Assembly (NCBI GenBank): GCA_947462095.1
Contig: CANHNQ010000019.1
Coordinates: 1 to 37,448 of the forward strand
Source of the DNA: Gemmatimonadota bacterium
GTDB taxonomy: Bacteria; Gemmatimonadota; Gemmatimonadetes; Gemmatimonadales; Gemmatimonadaceae
Direction of reading: 5' to 3'
DNA length: 37,448 nt
In this document: piece by piece, positions 7,556 to 16,655 of the stretch
How the letters are laid out: every line of letters begins with the position of its first letter
How positions within the stretch are numbered: position 1 is the first letter of the stretch
The notes under the pieces: model-generated
Told to the model about the DNA's origin: nothing
Databases searched by the model: none
The model's input: only the letters and a program-made list of their open reading frames with translations
Position numbers and translations under genes: made by a program

Positions 7556-10500
7556 GTGAAACGATTGACCCCACGGTTGGCCGTCGCTGCCGCCGTTCTG
7601 CTACCCTGTGTCTCCGCCGGTGCGCAACCGGCCCGTCCCGTTGCCCGCGCGGCAGCACGTCCTGCGGCCATTGCGCCACTGGCTGCCCCGTTCGACACCG
7701 GTGCGCTCTCGGCGATCAAGTGGCGCGAGATCGGCCCGTTCCGTGGTGGTCGCTCGGCGGCGGTGGCCGGCAGCGTGGCCCGTCCCAAGGAATACTGGAT
7801 GGGAACCGTCGGCGGCGGCGTGTTCAAGTCGGTCGACGGCGGCGACAACTGGATGCCGATGACCGACAAGTACTTTGGCGGGACGATCGGCAGCATCGGT
7901 GTGGCGCCCAGCAACCCGGATGTCGTGTACGTGGGCGGCGGCGAGTTCACGATTCGCGGCAACGTGTCCCACGGCGATGGCGTCTGGAAGACGACCGACG
8001 GCGGCAAGACATGGACGAACATCGGCCTGAACGACACGCGGCAAATCTCGCGCCTGCTGGTGCATCCCACCAACCCTGACGTCGCCTACGTGGCGGCGCA
8101 GGGACATGCCTGGGGCCCGAACGCCGAACGCGGCGTGTTCCGCACCAAGGACGGCGGGAAGAACTGGACGAAGGTGCTGTTCCGCGACGATTCCACCGGC
8201 GCGGCGGACCTCGCGATGGATCCGAGCAACCCGAACGTGCTGTACGCCGGCTTCTGGCAGATGCATCGCAAGCCGTGGATGCTCGTGTCGGGCGGCAAGG
8301 GCTCGGGGATGTTCAAGAGCACCGATGGCGGCGACACCTGGACCGAGATCACCAAGCACAAGGGTTTGCCCGCCGGACTGTGGGGCAACATCGGCATCAC
8401 CGTGAGCGGCGCCAACACGCAGCGCATCTACGCGCTCATCGAAGCCGATGAGGGCGGCGTGTTCCGGAGCGACGACGGCGGCGCCACGTGGGCGCGGGTG
8501 AACGACGAGCGCAAGTTGCGTCAGCGCGCCTGGTACTACTCGAAGATCTACGCCGATCCGAAGAATCCCGATCTCGTGTACGCCAGCAACGTGCAGTTCC
8601 AGGTGTCGCGCGACGGTGGCAAGACGTGGAGCAACATCAACGCGCCGCATGGCGACTCGCACAATCTGTGGATCGCGGGCGACAACGGCGATCGCATGAT
8701 CGAAGCGAACGACGGCGGCGCGAACGTGAGCACCGACGCGGCGAAGACGTGGACGGCGCAGGATTTCGCCACGGCGCAGTTCTATCATGTGACCACCACG
8801 AATCACTTCCCGTACAAGATCTGCGGTGCGCAGCAGGACAACAGCACGCTGTGCGGTCCGTCGCGGGCGGCGGGTGGCATCACCACCGAGATGTGGCAGG
8901 ATGCCGGCGGCGGTGAGTCGGGCTTCATTGCGGCGCTGCCGAACAATCCGGACATCGTGTTCGCCGGCAGCTACGGCGGCTTCCTCACGCGCAAGGACAT
9001 GCGCACCGGCCTCGCGCGCGACGTGAATCCGTGGCCGCTGAACCCGATGGGTCACTCGGCCATCGATTCGAAGTACCGCATGCAGTGGACCTTCCCGATC
9101 GCCGTGAGCCCGCACGACGCGAAGACGGTGTACGTGGGGTCGAACGTGCTCTTCAAGACCACGAACGAAGGCGACAGCTATACGGCCATCAGCCCCGATC
9201 TGTCGCGCAACGATCCGCGCACGCTCGGACCGTCGGGTGGCCCGATCACGAAGGACCAGACCGGCGTGGAAACGTACGGGACGGTGTTCGCCATCGCGGA
9301 ATCGCCGGTCACGAAGGGTGTGATCTGGGCCGGTACCGACGATGGCACGGTGCATGTCACGCGCAACGGTGGCGTGTCGTGGACGAATGTGACGCCGGCG
9401 CTGCTCAAGGAACGCGAGTGGTCGCGCATCTCGATCATCGAGGCCTCGCACTTCAACACCGGCACGGCGTACGTGGCCGCGAACCGGTTCCAGATGGACG
9501 ATCAGGAGCCGTATCTCTTCAAGACGAACGACTTCGGCAAGACGTGGTCGCGCATCGACAACAGCGGCAAGGCCAACGGCATTCCGGCCACCGAGTTCAC
9601 GCGCGTGATCCGTGAAGACGAGGTGCGTCCGGGGCTGCTGTTCGCCGGCACCGAGCGCGGCATCTACGGTTCGCTCGACGACGGGGCCACGTGGTTCTCG
9701 ATGCGTCGGAATCTGCCGATCGTACCGATCCATGACCTGGCGATCAAGGAAGGCGACCTCATCGCCGCCACGCACGCCCGCTCGTTCTGGGTGATCGACG
9801 ACATCACGCTGCTGCGTCAGCTCACCGCCAGCGCGATGGCGGAGCGTGCGCATCTGTTCTCGCCGCGCGCGGCGTACCGCATCAACTGGGGCGGTGGCTT
9901 CAACCCCGGTGGTGGCAACGGCTCACCGGTGGGTGCCAATCCGCCCAATGGCGCGATCGTGTACTACTGGCTCAAGTCGGCGGCCAACAAGGTGACGCTT
10001 GAGTTCAAGGATTCCACCGGCCGCACCGTGCGCACGTTCTCGAGCGACACGGCCGGCGCAGGCGCGGCCGGTGCACCGGCTGGTGGCCGGCGCAGTGTCG
10101 CGGCCGATGCCGCGCCCACGAACAAGGTGGGGATGAACACGTTCTCGTGGAATCTGCGTGAGAGCGACGCGACCACGTTCAACGGCATGATCATGTGGGC
10201 TGGCGTGCTCACCGGTCCGCTGGTGCTCCCGGGTCACTACTCGGTGCGCTTGCTGGTGGACGGTGCCCCGGTGTCCGAGACGAAGCTGCTGGTGAAGAAG
10301 GACCCGCGCAGCGACGCGACGGCGGCCGATCTCGTGGCGCAGTACAAGATGCTCATGCAGATCCGCGACCGGACCACGGATGCCAACGACGCCGTGCGCA
10401 CGGTGCGCTATGTGCGTCAACAGGCGGTGTCGCGCTCGAAGGAAGTGGGTGCCGACTCGGCGCAGTACGCGCAGCTGGTGAAGACGCTCGACGCAAAGAT

Positions 10501-10834
10501 CAGCGAGATGGAAGGGCAGATCTATCAGGTGAAGAACCAGAGCGGTCAGGATCCGCTCAACTACCCGATCAAGGTGAACAACCAGATCGCCGCGTTGGCG
10601 GGTGTGGTGGGCAGCACCGAAGCGCGTCCGACGAAGCAGTCGGTCGTGGTGTACGACACGCTGTCGAAGGAGCTCGAGGTGTACCTCGTGGAGCTCCGCA
10701 AGGCGTACAAGGAGCTGCTGCCGCCGATCGACGAGATCCTGAAGAAGCACGGCCTGCCGGCCATCGAAGTGAAGGCCGGTGACGTGCAGACCCCGCGGCG
10801 CATCGGCGCTGAGGAAGAGATCACGGGGCTGTAA
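7556..10834 (+). CDS. Secreted Asp-box (BNR/sortilin-like) beta-propeller protein
   Basis: 1092 residues with a GTG start. Residues 1-23 form a signal peptide ending SAGAQ. The body carries many Asp-box repeats of the S/T-x-D-G-G-x-x-W type, such as KSVDGGDNW, KTTDGGKTW, RTKDGGKNW, KSTDGGDTW, RSDDGGATW and SRDGGKTW, each with a preceding NPDVVYVG-like strand. This indicates one or two VPS10/sortilin-type beta-propellers over roughly residues 50-760. The last 300 residues lack the repeats and include a helical, charged stretch (about 930-1060) that looks like a C-terminal stalk. Proteins of this type are often annotated as glycosyl hydrolases, but Asp boxes are structural and I see no catalytic set, so no enzyme activity is claimed. 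It is a single-gene unit diverging from the SPFH operon. Confidence 0.88.
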   Translation: MKRLTPRLAVAAAVLLPCVSAGAQPARPVARAAARPAAIAPLAAPFDTGALSAIKWREIGPFRGGRSAAVAGSVARPKEYWMGTVGGGVFKSVDGGDNWMPMTDKYFGGTIGSIGVAPSNPDVVYVGGGEFTIRGNVSHGDGVWKTTDGGKTWTNIGLNDTRQISRLLVHPTNPDVAYVAAQGHAWGPNAERGVFRTKDGGKNWTKVLFRDDSTGAADLAMDPSNPNVLYAGFWQMHRKPWMLVSGGKGSGMFKSTDGGDTWTEITKHKGLPAGLWGNIGITVSGANTQRIYALIEADEGGVFRSDDGGATWARVNDERKLRQRAWYYSKIYADPKNPDLVYASNVQFQVSRDGGKTWSNINAPHGDSHNLWIAGDNGDRMIEANDGGANVSTDAAKTWTAQDFATAQFYHVTTTNHFPYKICGAQQDNSTLCGPSRAAGGITTEMWQDAGGGESGFIAALPNNPDIVFAGSYGGFLTRKDMRTGLARDVNPWPLNPMGHSAIDSKYRMQWTFPIAVSPHDAKTVYVGSNVLFKTTNEGDSYTAISPDLSRNDPRTLGPSGGPITKDQTGVETYGTVFAIAESPVTKGVIWAGTDDGTVHVTRNGGVSWTNVTPALLKEREWSRISIIEASHFNTGTAYVAANRFQMDDQEPYLFKTNDFGKTWSRIDNSGKANGIPATEFTRVIREDEVRPGLLFAGTERGIYGSLDDGATWFSMRRNLPIVPIHDLAIKEGDLIAATHARSFWVIDDITLLRQLTASAMAERAHLFSPRAAYRINWGGGFNPGGGNGSPVGANPPNGAIVYYWLKSAANKVTLEFKDSTGRTVRTFSSDTAGAGAAGAPAGGRRSVAADAAPTNKVGMNTFSWNLRESDATTFNGMIMWAGVLTGPLVLPGHYSVRLLVDGAPVSETKLLVKKDPRSDATAADLVAQYKMLMQIRDRTTDANDAVRTVRYVRQQAVSRSKEVGADSAQYAQLVKTLDAKISEMEGQIYQVKNQSGQDPLNYPIKVNNQIAALAGVVGSTEARPTKQSVVVYDTLSKELEVYLVELRKAYKELLPPIDEILKKHGLPAIEVKAGDVQTPRRIGAEEEITGL

Positions 10835-10867
10835 GCCACGTCGCTGGACACTCGTGCAGCACTGATG

Positions 10868-10913
10868 CGGCGGGTCGTCGCGGGAACGTCCTGTTCCTCG
10901 CGGCGCCCCGCCG
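10868..10913. terminator. Long hairpin between convergent genes
   Basis: An outer 7-bp stem (CGGCGGG with CCCGCCG) encloses an inner stem of about 12 bp (76-87 of this block with 10893-10905) that has one bulged T and one G-T pair around a 5-base loop. It lies 33 bases after the Asp-box gene and 2 bases beyond the MFS stop on the other strand, so it can serve both convergent transcripts. There is no T-run. Confidence 0.55.
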
Positions 10914-10915
10914 TG

Positions 10916-12172
10916 TCATTGCTGGCTGCGCACCCGACGCCGTTCCCGGCGCAACAACCGGGTGATACTCACGATGCCGAACACCGGCCCCAGCGACAGC
11001 ACGGCAAATGCCCACTGCCACCCGACGCGCGCCGCGAGCGGTGGCACGAGTTGAATCACCACGGCCGTGAGCAGAAAGCCGAGCGAGGTCTGCAGCGTGA
11101 GGGCCGTGCCCACGGCATGCGGTGGCACGCTCTCGGTGACCAACACGGAGAACTGCGCGCTGTCGGCGATCACGAAGAAGCCCCAGACCAGCGCGATGGG
11201 CACCAGCAGCCACAGCGAGCGGCCGAAGGCGAAGCCGATCAGTACGGCGCAGGCGCCGCTGATCGCCATGGCGCGCGTGACCAGCCACGCGCGTCCACGA
11301 CGGTCGGCCACGAGTCCGCCCCAGATGCACCCCGCACCGCCGATGGCGAGGGCGGCGAAGGCAATCGCCGAGGCGAACGAGTCGCCGCGCGCGCCGCCGG
11401 CCGGATCATGCGCCGCGATACTGGCCGCAATAAAGACGGGCAACCATGTCCACGCGGCGTACAGCTCGAACATGTGGCCGAGGTAGCCGCCGGTGGAGAG
11501 GCGCCACGCCGGGGTGCGCACCACATCGCGCACGAGGTGCCATGAGAAGGGCCGCGCGGGAAACGGGTACGGTCCTTCGCGATACCCGAACCACACCAGC
11601 ACGGCGGCAATACAGGCGCCCACCGACGCACTTGCCACCACCGGTGTGATGCCGGCGCCTGGGATCGCATGTACCAGATACGGCATGGCCTTGCCCACGG
11701 TAAGCGCACCCACGATGGTGCCCACCGCGAGGCCACGTCGCGCACGGAACCAGGTGGCAATCATCTTCATGGCCGGCGGATACACGCCGGCCAGCGCGAG
11801 GCCCGTCACGAAGCGCCACAGCAGCGCGCCCGACAGCTGCTCCGACTGCAGCAGCATCGCGTTGGCGGCCGCGCCCACCAGCGCACACGCGGCGAAGAGC
11901 ACGCGCGCCGGCACGATGTCGGCCACGTTGAGCACCGCGGAGATTGCGGTGCCGGCCACGAAGCCGAGCTGCACGATGGTGGTGAGCCAGGCGGCTTCGC
12001 TGCCGGTCAGCGACCACTGCGCGCGATATTGCGCGGAGACGGCGCTCGCGGCGAACCACAGTGTCATTCCCAGCAGTTCGGCGACGGTGAGTACGCCGAG
12101 CGTGCGCCAGCGATCCGGATGCGAATCGACGGCGGGAGGCACCAGAGCGGGGTCACCAGTCGGCGCGCTCAT
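10916..12172 (-). CDS. MFS transporter
   Basis: 418 residues with about 12 hydrophobic segments in two halves. TM1 begins GVLTVAELLGMTLWFAASAV, an opening seen in the major facilitator superfamily branch related to cyanate/nitrate-type and uncharacterised drug-type carriers. A charged cytoplasmic loop with RARRGLAVGTIVGALTVGKA follows TM4, and ADRRGRAWL is the second-half loop equivalent of the MFS signature. It starts 14 bases after the SRPBCC stop and is the last gene of a minus-strand run that includes fabI and a histidine kinase. The substrate is unknown; export or uptake cannot be decided. Confidence 0.85.
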   Translation of the reverse strand: MSAPTGDPALVPPAVDSHPDRWRTLGVLTVAELLGMTLWFAASAVSAQYRAQWSLTGSEAAWLTTIVQLGFVAGTAISAVLNVADIVPARVLFAACALVGAAANAMLLQSEQLSGALLWRFVTGLALAGVYPPAMKMIATWFRARRGLAVGTIVGALTVGKAMPYLVHAIPGAGITPVVASASVGACIAAVLVWFGYREGPYPFPARPFSWHLVRDVVRTPAWRLSTGGYLGHMFELYAAWTWLPVFIAASIAAHDPAGGARGDSFASAIAFAALAIGGAGCIWGGLVADRRGRAWLVTRAMAISGACAVLIGFAFGRSLWLLVPIALVWGFFVIADSAQFSVLVTESVPPHAVGTALTLQTSLGFLLTAVVIQLVPPLAARVGWQWAFAVLSLGPVFGIVSITRLLRRERRRVRSQQ

Positions 12173-12186
12173 TGTACGAGGGGCAG

Positions 12187-12651
12187 CTAGATTCGTTCGA
12201 CGGACACGCCGAACTCGTCACAGTGCTCGGCCAGCGCACGGAGTGTGCGCTCCGCGTTCCCGCCGTGCCCGCGGAGCGCGGCGAAGAACCGGATCACCGG
12301 ATTGCCGACCCGGCCTAACTCGGTCAGGGTGACGACGCTGTGCGCTGCGCTGTGCGTGACGTCGGCATCGACCTGCCACTCCCACTGCAGCATCGACTTC
12401 GTATCGTCGTCGGTCACCCGGAGCACGATGACCTCGGCGCGCGTGGAGGGCTGTCGTACGATCGTCGTCGGCGAGGGCGTCCACTGCTCGTATGCCGCAA
12501 CGTCACCCAGCAGGGCGTAGAGTTCGGGGGCTCGGCGCTGCAGACGGATGCGACGCACCGCGCGATAGTCGGCCGGCGTTACGAGTCCGCCGACCACGAG
12601 CGCGATGAGACTCGCCGCGATCGCGGCCATGATCGCCAGAATCCAGTACAT
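12187..12651 (-). CDS. Membrane-anchored SRPBCC-family protein
   Basis: 154 residues. Residues 3-24 form one transmembrane segment. The remainder, starting RRIRLQRRAPELYALLGDVAAYEQWTPS, has the helix-grip pattern of the SRPBCC/polyketide-cyclase superfamily (a START-like ligand-binding fold). This is followed by alternating strands (EVIVLRVTDD, MLQWEWQVD, SVVTLTEL) and a long C-terminal helix. No catalytic residues can be assigned. It lies 12 bases after the histidine-kinase stop and 14 before the MFS gene, so co-transcription is likely. A lipid or small-molecule binding role is only an inference from the fold. Confidence 0.75.
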   Translation of the reverse strand: MYWILAIMAAIAASLIALVVGGLVTPADYRAVRRIRLQRRAPELYALLGDVAAYEQWTPSPTTIVRQPSTRAEVIVLRVTDDDTKSMLQWEWQVDADVTHSAAHSVVTLTELGRVGNPVIRFFAALRGHGGNAERTLRALAEHCDEFGVSVERI

Positions 12652-12663
12652 GGCCGCTGGCGC

Positions 12664-14580
12664 TCAGCTCACACGCGGCGACTGATCGAGCACCGCGCGC
12701 ACGCGTCGGGCCAGTTCAAGCGACGTGAACGGCTTCTGCAGGAACGTTCGACGGTCGCGCGATACGCCCTGCGGCAATGCATCGTCGCCGGTGTAGCCGG
12801 ACACGAAAAGCACGCGCAGGTCGGGTCGCATCATCTCGAGCTGTTCGGCCAGCTCATGTCCGTTCATCCCGCGCATCACGATGTCGGTAACGAGCAGATC
12901 GATGCGACCGGGAAAGGCGCGCGAGATCGCGAGGGCGGAGTCCCCATCGGCCGCGACCAGCACGCGATAACCGCGACGCTCGAGGGCGGCTGTTGCCACC
13001 GTGCGGACACAGTCTTCGTCTTCGGTCAGCAGGACGGTTTCCTGTCCGGTGAGCACGTCGGGAACGTCTTCCTCCACGGTGAGATCTGTGGGACGTTCAG
13101 CGAGCCGGGGCAGGAGCAGATGGAACGTGGTGCCGTGTCCCGGCGCGCTGTCCACGCGGATCTCGCCGCCGGATTGACCGATGATGCCGTAGGCGAGCGG
13201 CAGACCGAGGCCAGTACCCTGACCGCGTACCTTCGTGGTGAAGAACGGTTCGAAGATGCGCTCACGCACCGCCTCGGTCATGCCGACGCCGGTGTCGGTC
13301 ACACGAATGACGATCCATTCCCGCTGCGCATCGAGTCCGAAGGTCTGCAACTCCTGTTCGCTCACGCGGGCGGTGGTCACGCGGAGGGTGCCGCCGGCGG
13401 GCATCGCATCCCGTGCATTGCTGGCCAGGCTGAGCATGACCTGCTCCAGTTGGGCCGCATCAATGCGAATGGTGCCGAGGTCATCGCCGAGCGTGGTCAC
13501 GACGTCGATGTGCTCACCCATGATGCGGCGCAGCAGCCGATCGACGCTGTGGATGACCGTATTCGGATCGAGCACCGCCGGTTGCATGATCTGCTTCCGA
13601 CTGACGGCGAGAATCTGCTTGGAGAGATCCGTGCCGCGGACGGCGAGCGCCCGGATCTCATCGACATCGCTGCGCGCCGGCGCGTCGGCCGGCATCACGG
13701 CGAGCGCGAGATCGCAGTAGCCCAGCATGCCGGTGAGCAGGTTACTGAAATCGTGCGAAATACCACCGGCGAAGGTGCCGATCGCTTCCATCTTCTGCGA
13801 TTGCCGCAGCTGATCTTCGCTGCGGGCCAAGGCGCGTTCCGCTTCGCGCCGCGCGGTCACATCGATGCCGACCGACAGCCAACTCGCGCGCCCAAGGCGT
13901 CGCGACGAGGTGGTGATGACTTCGAGTTCGAGCTGGCGACCGCTGGCCGTGCGATGCAGCCAGATGCCAGTGCTTTGCTTCGATTCGGAGAAGGGCAGGC
14001 GGGCCCCGCTGAATCGCGCATGCTCGGACGGTTCGAGCAGGTCGAGCATGCGCAGCGACAGGAAGGCGTCGCGGTCGTACCCGTACTTCTCGATGGCCGC
14101 TTGGTTGACGGCGAGCACGAGCAGGGTGTCCGCATCCCACGCCCACATGGGGAGTGGGTTGGAATCGAAGAGCAAGCGGTATCGGCGCTCGCTGTCGGCC
14201 AGCGCCGCGTTGCGCCGCTCGACGGTTTCGGCCATCTGGTTGAACGCGGTGGCGAGCGACCCGATTTCATCGCTGGACCGGATGCGCGACCGGTGGCCGG
14301 CCACACCGATCGCCAGCGCATGCACGTCGTCGATCAGCCCCTGCAGCGGCCGCGAGATCTGGGTGCCGAAGTACATCGCGAGGGTGATCGATATGGTCAG
14401 CGCCCCGCCGAACAGCAGCAGCCCCGGCCAGCCGCTGTTGGTCAGCGGCGTGAGCAGACTCACCAGCAGCGGCGGCACCGCCACGATCAGTACCATCCCC
14501 AGCAGTCGTGTGCGGAGGCCTGTTCCCTCTCGTGCCGCGGTCGGCGTGTCGTGCGGTGTCTGGGGCGCTCGGTCTGCCAC
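12664..14580 (-). CDS. Hybrid sensor histidine kinase with C-terminal receiver
   Basis: 638 residues with a GTG start. Two hydrophobic segments (about 26-46 and 50-74) are separated by only a few residues, so there is almost no periplasmic sensor. Next come a HAMP linker (about 70-125), a PAS domain (about 130-240) and HisKA with phospho-acceptor H276 in GGISHDFSN. An HATPase_c domain follows (N-box NARDAMPAGG, G1 DTGVGM, G2 GTGLGLPLAYG). A receiver domain has D566 in LLVTDIVM and the conserved Lys in LQKPF. There is no output domain, so phosphate must leave to a separate protein not in this window. The gene begins 3 bases after the fabI stop, which suggests that its expression is tied to fabI. 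The SHDFSN box places it with the soil-bacterium PAS/HATPase/REC kinases. Confidence 0.92.
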   Translation of the reverse strand: MADRAPQTPHDTPTAAREGTGLRTRLLGMVLIVAVPPLLVSLLTPLTNSGWPGLLLFGGALTISITLAMYFGTQISRPLQGLIDDVHALAIGVAGHRSRIRSSDEIGSLATAFNQMAETVERRNAALADSERRYRLLFDSNPLPMWAWDADTLLVLAVNQAAIEKYGYDRDAFLSLRMLDLLEPSEHARFSGARLPFSESKQSTGIWLHRTASGRQLELEVITTSSRRLGRASWLSVGIDVTARREAERALARSEDQLRQSQKMEAIGTFAGGISHDFSNLLTGMLGYCDLALAVMPADAPARSDVDEIRALAVRGTDLSKQILAVSRKQIMQPAVLDPNTVIHSVDRLLRRIMGEHIDVVTTLGDDLGTIRIDAAQLEQVMLSLASNARDAMPAGGTLRVTTARVSEQELQTFGLDAQREWIVIRVTDTGVGMTEAVRERIFEPFFTTKVRGQGTGLGLPLAYGIIGQSGGEIRVDSAPGHGTTFHLLLPRLAERPTDLTVEEDVPDVLTGQETVLLTEDEDCVRTVATAALERRGYRVLVAADGDSALAISRAFPGRIDLLVTDIVMRGMNGHELAEQLEMMRPDLRVLFVSGYTGDDALPQGVSRDRRTFLQKPFTSLELARRVRAVLDQSPRVS

Positions 14581-14583
14581 GTG

Positions 14584-15501
14584 CTACGAGCCGAGCGGCT
14601 CGCTGCCGGCTGGCATCGCGACAGCCATCCCCATCGCGTGGTACCCTTTATCCACGTAGACCGTGGAGCCGGTGATCCCACTGGCCAGCGCGCTCGACAG
14701 GAAAGCGGCCGTGTTGCCGACTTCCGTGGCGGTCAGCTCTTCGGGGAGCGGCGTATTCGCCGCGCAGTACTTCACCATCTTGTCGATGATGCCGATCGCA
14801 CTGGCGGCGCGCGATGCGTACGGTCCGGCGCTGATCGTATTTACGCGCAGCCCGTACTTGCGCCCCGCCTCGAACGAGAGCACCCGCGTGTCGCTCTCCA
14901 GCGCGGCCTTGGCCGACGACATGCCGCCGCCGTAGCCGGGAATGGCGCGTTCGCTGGCCATGTACGTGAGTGAGCACACCGAGCCGCCCGGACGCATGAG
15001 CGGCGCCAGGCGCTGCACCATGGACACGAGCGAGTACGCGCTCGCGCTGGAGGCGGCGAGATAGCCGGCGCGGCTCACTTCGAGCAACGGCTTCTTCACT
15101 TCGGGCCCGTTGGCCAGCGAGTGGAAGACGATGTCGAGCGACTGCTCGCCGAAATCCGCGGCGATGCGCTGCGCGAGGCCACCGATCGAGAAGTCGCCGA
15201 CGTCCTTGTAGCGCTTGGATTCGCGCACGTCGGCTGGCGCATCCTCGAGCGAGTCGTAGACGGCGTCGAGCGGATAGATGCGCTCGAAGGTGAGCAACGA
15301 TCCATCACTGAGGCGACGGGATTCATCCATCTTCCCGCGTTCGAGCAGGTTGAGGAAGATGTTGAGCGCCGGCGGCCAGGTGGCGACGCAGACCGAGGCA
15401 CCGGCCTCGGCGAAAGCCTTGGCGACGGCGAACCCGAAGCCGCCGTCGTCGGCGACGCCCGCCACGAGGGCGCGCTTGCCGGAAAGATCGATGGGTAGCA
15501 T
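14584..15501 (-). CDS. fabI: Enoyl-[acyl-carrier-protein] reductase, plant/plastid-type FabI
   Basis: 305 residues. It reduces enoyl-ACP with NADH in the last step of fatty-acid elongation (cytoplasm). The start [19 protein letters not shown] is chosen by fit to the family; the 37 codons further upstream are Arg-rich and spurious. Catalytic Y190 and K198 are spaced Y-x7-K in [10 protein letters not shown], with the second conserved tyrosine Y180. The protein carries the extra loop after strand 2 ([19 protein letters not shown]) and the phrases [14 protein letters not shown] and [14 protein letters not shown]. From memory these match the chloroplast and apicomplexan enzymes far better than E. 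coli FabI, which has Y-x6-K and no insert. A -10-like TATCTT ends 6 bases before the ATG, so the message may be leaderless. The histidine kinase follows after 3 bases. Confidence 0.93.
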   Translation of the reverse strand: MLPIDLSGKRALVAGVADDGGFGFAVAKAFAEAGASVCVATWPPALNIFLNLLERGKMDESRRLSDGSLLTFERIYPLDAVYDSLEDAPADVRESKRYKDVGDFSIGGLAQRIAADFGEQSLDIVFHSLANGPEVKKPLLEVSRAGYLAASSASAYSLVSMVQRLAPLMRPGGSVCSLTYMASERAIPGYGGGMSSAKAALESDTRVLSFEAGRKYGLRVNTISAGPYASRAASAIGIIDKMVKYCAANTPLPEELTATEVGNTAAFLSSALASGITGSTVYVDKGYHAMGMAVAMPAGSEPLGS

Positions 15502-15507
15502 GTGTGC

Positions 15508-15513
15508 AAGATA
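15508..15513 (-). promoter_or_regulatory. -10 element of fabI, leaderless start candidate
   Basis: On the minus strand the sequence reads TATCTT, GCACAC, then ATG. A possible -35 TTGCAA lies 15 bases upstream. With the transcription start about 6-7 bases past the hexamer, the mRNA would begin at or next to the start codon. Confidence 0.5.
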
Positions 15514-15569
15514 GCAGCGCCGCGTGCTTTGCAACGAGCGTCCGGCGTCGGGCGCGTACCGATGAACGG

Positions 15570-16604
15570 CTAGCGGGCGGCTCTGGCGAGGCGATCGCGC
15601 AGGCCGGCCCATCGGTCGTCGGCCGGGGGGCGCTCGATCACGATGAGCGACGCGCCGGCCGCATCGGCGGCGTGCAAGGCGGCGTAGAGCGCACGGGCGT
15701 AGGCTGCGGGATCGTCCGGCATGCGGCGGATCGTGGCATCCGGCGCCGACAACGTGGTCGTGCTGAGGAGCGCGATCACCAATCCGGCCGCTTGGCCCCG
15801 CGCAGCGAGCGCGGTGTCGATCTCGGGCTGTTGCGCCGGATCGAAGAGCCAGACGTCGGCACGCGGCGCGTAGTGCCGATCGGCCATGCCGGGTGAACGC
15901 TGGGGCGCCGCCGTGGGCGCGTGGTGTGACACCGTGGCGGTGGCGGTTCGCACGGCCACGCCGGTGCCACGCAGCGCCACCTCGAGATCGGCGGCGGCGA
16001 TCATCCCCGGTCGCAGGATCACGGCCTCGGGGCCGGTGAGGTCGACCACGGTGCTTTCGATGCCGACCGCGCTGGGCCCACCGTCGAGAATCAGCCCCAC
16101 GCGGTCGCCGAGTGACGCTTGCACGTGCTGGGCGGTGGTTGGGCTGACCTGGGTGAACCGGTTGGCACTGGGAGCCGCGATCGGTACGCCAGCGGCCCGA
16201 AGGAGTGCCAGCGCCACCGGATGGGCCGGTATCCGGACCGCGACGGCATCAAGCCCGGCGGTGGCCACGTCGGGCACGTGCGGCGCTTTGGGGAGCACCA
16301 ACGTGAGCGGACCCGGCCAGAACACCGAGGCCAGCGTGTCGGCCGCTGCGGGCCACGCGCGGGTGAGCGCACGGGCGGCCGCGACATCGGGCACGTGGGC
16401 GATCACGGGGTTCCACGCCGGGCGCCCCTTCGCCGTGTAGATGGCGGCCACGGCCTGTTCGTCGAGGGCATTGGCGCCGAGTCCGTACACCGTTTCCGTG
16501 GGGAACGCGACGAGCCCGCCGCGACGCAGCAGCGCGGCCGCGCGCGCGATGCCCATCGGATCGGGGTTACCGGGATCGAGCGTGAGGAGCGGGGCGTCGG
16601 CCAT
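15570..16604 (-). CDS. tsaC: L-threonylcarbamoyladenylate synthase, Sua5 type
   Basis: 344 residues. It makes threonylcarbamoyl-AMP from threonine, bicarbonate and ATP for the tRNA t6A37 modification (cytoplasm). The N-terminal YrdC domain (about 15-215) shows [10 protein letters not shown], the KGRPxxNPVIAH motif, the WPGPLTLVL block and PSANxFTxVSPTTAxHV. The linker contains the typical [11 protein letters not shown], and a C-terminal Sua5 domain (about 250-344) follows, so this is the long Sua5 form rather than short TsaC. It is 68 bp upstream of fabI on the same strand. TAGATT lies 5 bases before the ATG, making it another leaderless candidate. Confidence 0.93.
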   Translation of the reverse strand: MADAPLLTLDPGNPDPMGIARAAALLRRGGLVAFPTETVYGLGANALDEQAVAAIYTAKGRPAWNPVIAHVPDVAAARALTRAWPAAADTLASVFWPGPLTLVLPKAPHVPDVATAGLDAVAVRIPAHPVALALLRAAGVPIAAPSANRFTQVSPTTAQHVQASLGDRVGLILDGGPSAVGIESTVVDLTGPEAVILRPGMIAAADLEVALRGTGVAVRTATATVSHHAPTAAPQRSPGMADRHYAPRADVWLFDPAQQPEIDTALAARGQAAGLVIALLSTTTLSAPDATIRRMPDDPAAYARALYAALHAADAAGASLIVIERPPADDRWAGLRDRLARAAR

Positions 16605-16609
16605 ATCGG

Positions 16610-16615
16610 AATCTA
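16610..16615 (-). promoter_or_regulatory. -10 element of the Sua5 gene, leaderless start candidate
   Basis: The minus strand reads TAGATT, CCGAT, then ATG (5-base spacer). The preceding SDR gene ends about 40 bp upstream, so this is an internal promoter in a same-strand run. Confidence 0.45.
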
Positions 16616-16655
16616 TCGCAACGTCCGGTGCCGTTACGCCCCCTCCGTCGGGTCG

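Noticed and set aside
7601-9853. A 750-codon open frame antisense to the Asp-box gene
   Set aside because: Very Arg/His/Val-rich, no motif, lies wholly inside the repeat-bearing sense gene.
12340-14973. An 877-codon open frame antisense to the histidine kinase
   Set aside because: Despite its length it has no recognisable domain; the sense strand has a complete set of kinase and receiver motifs.
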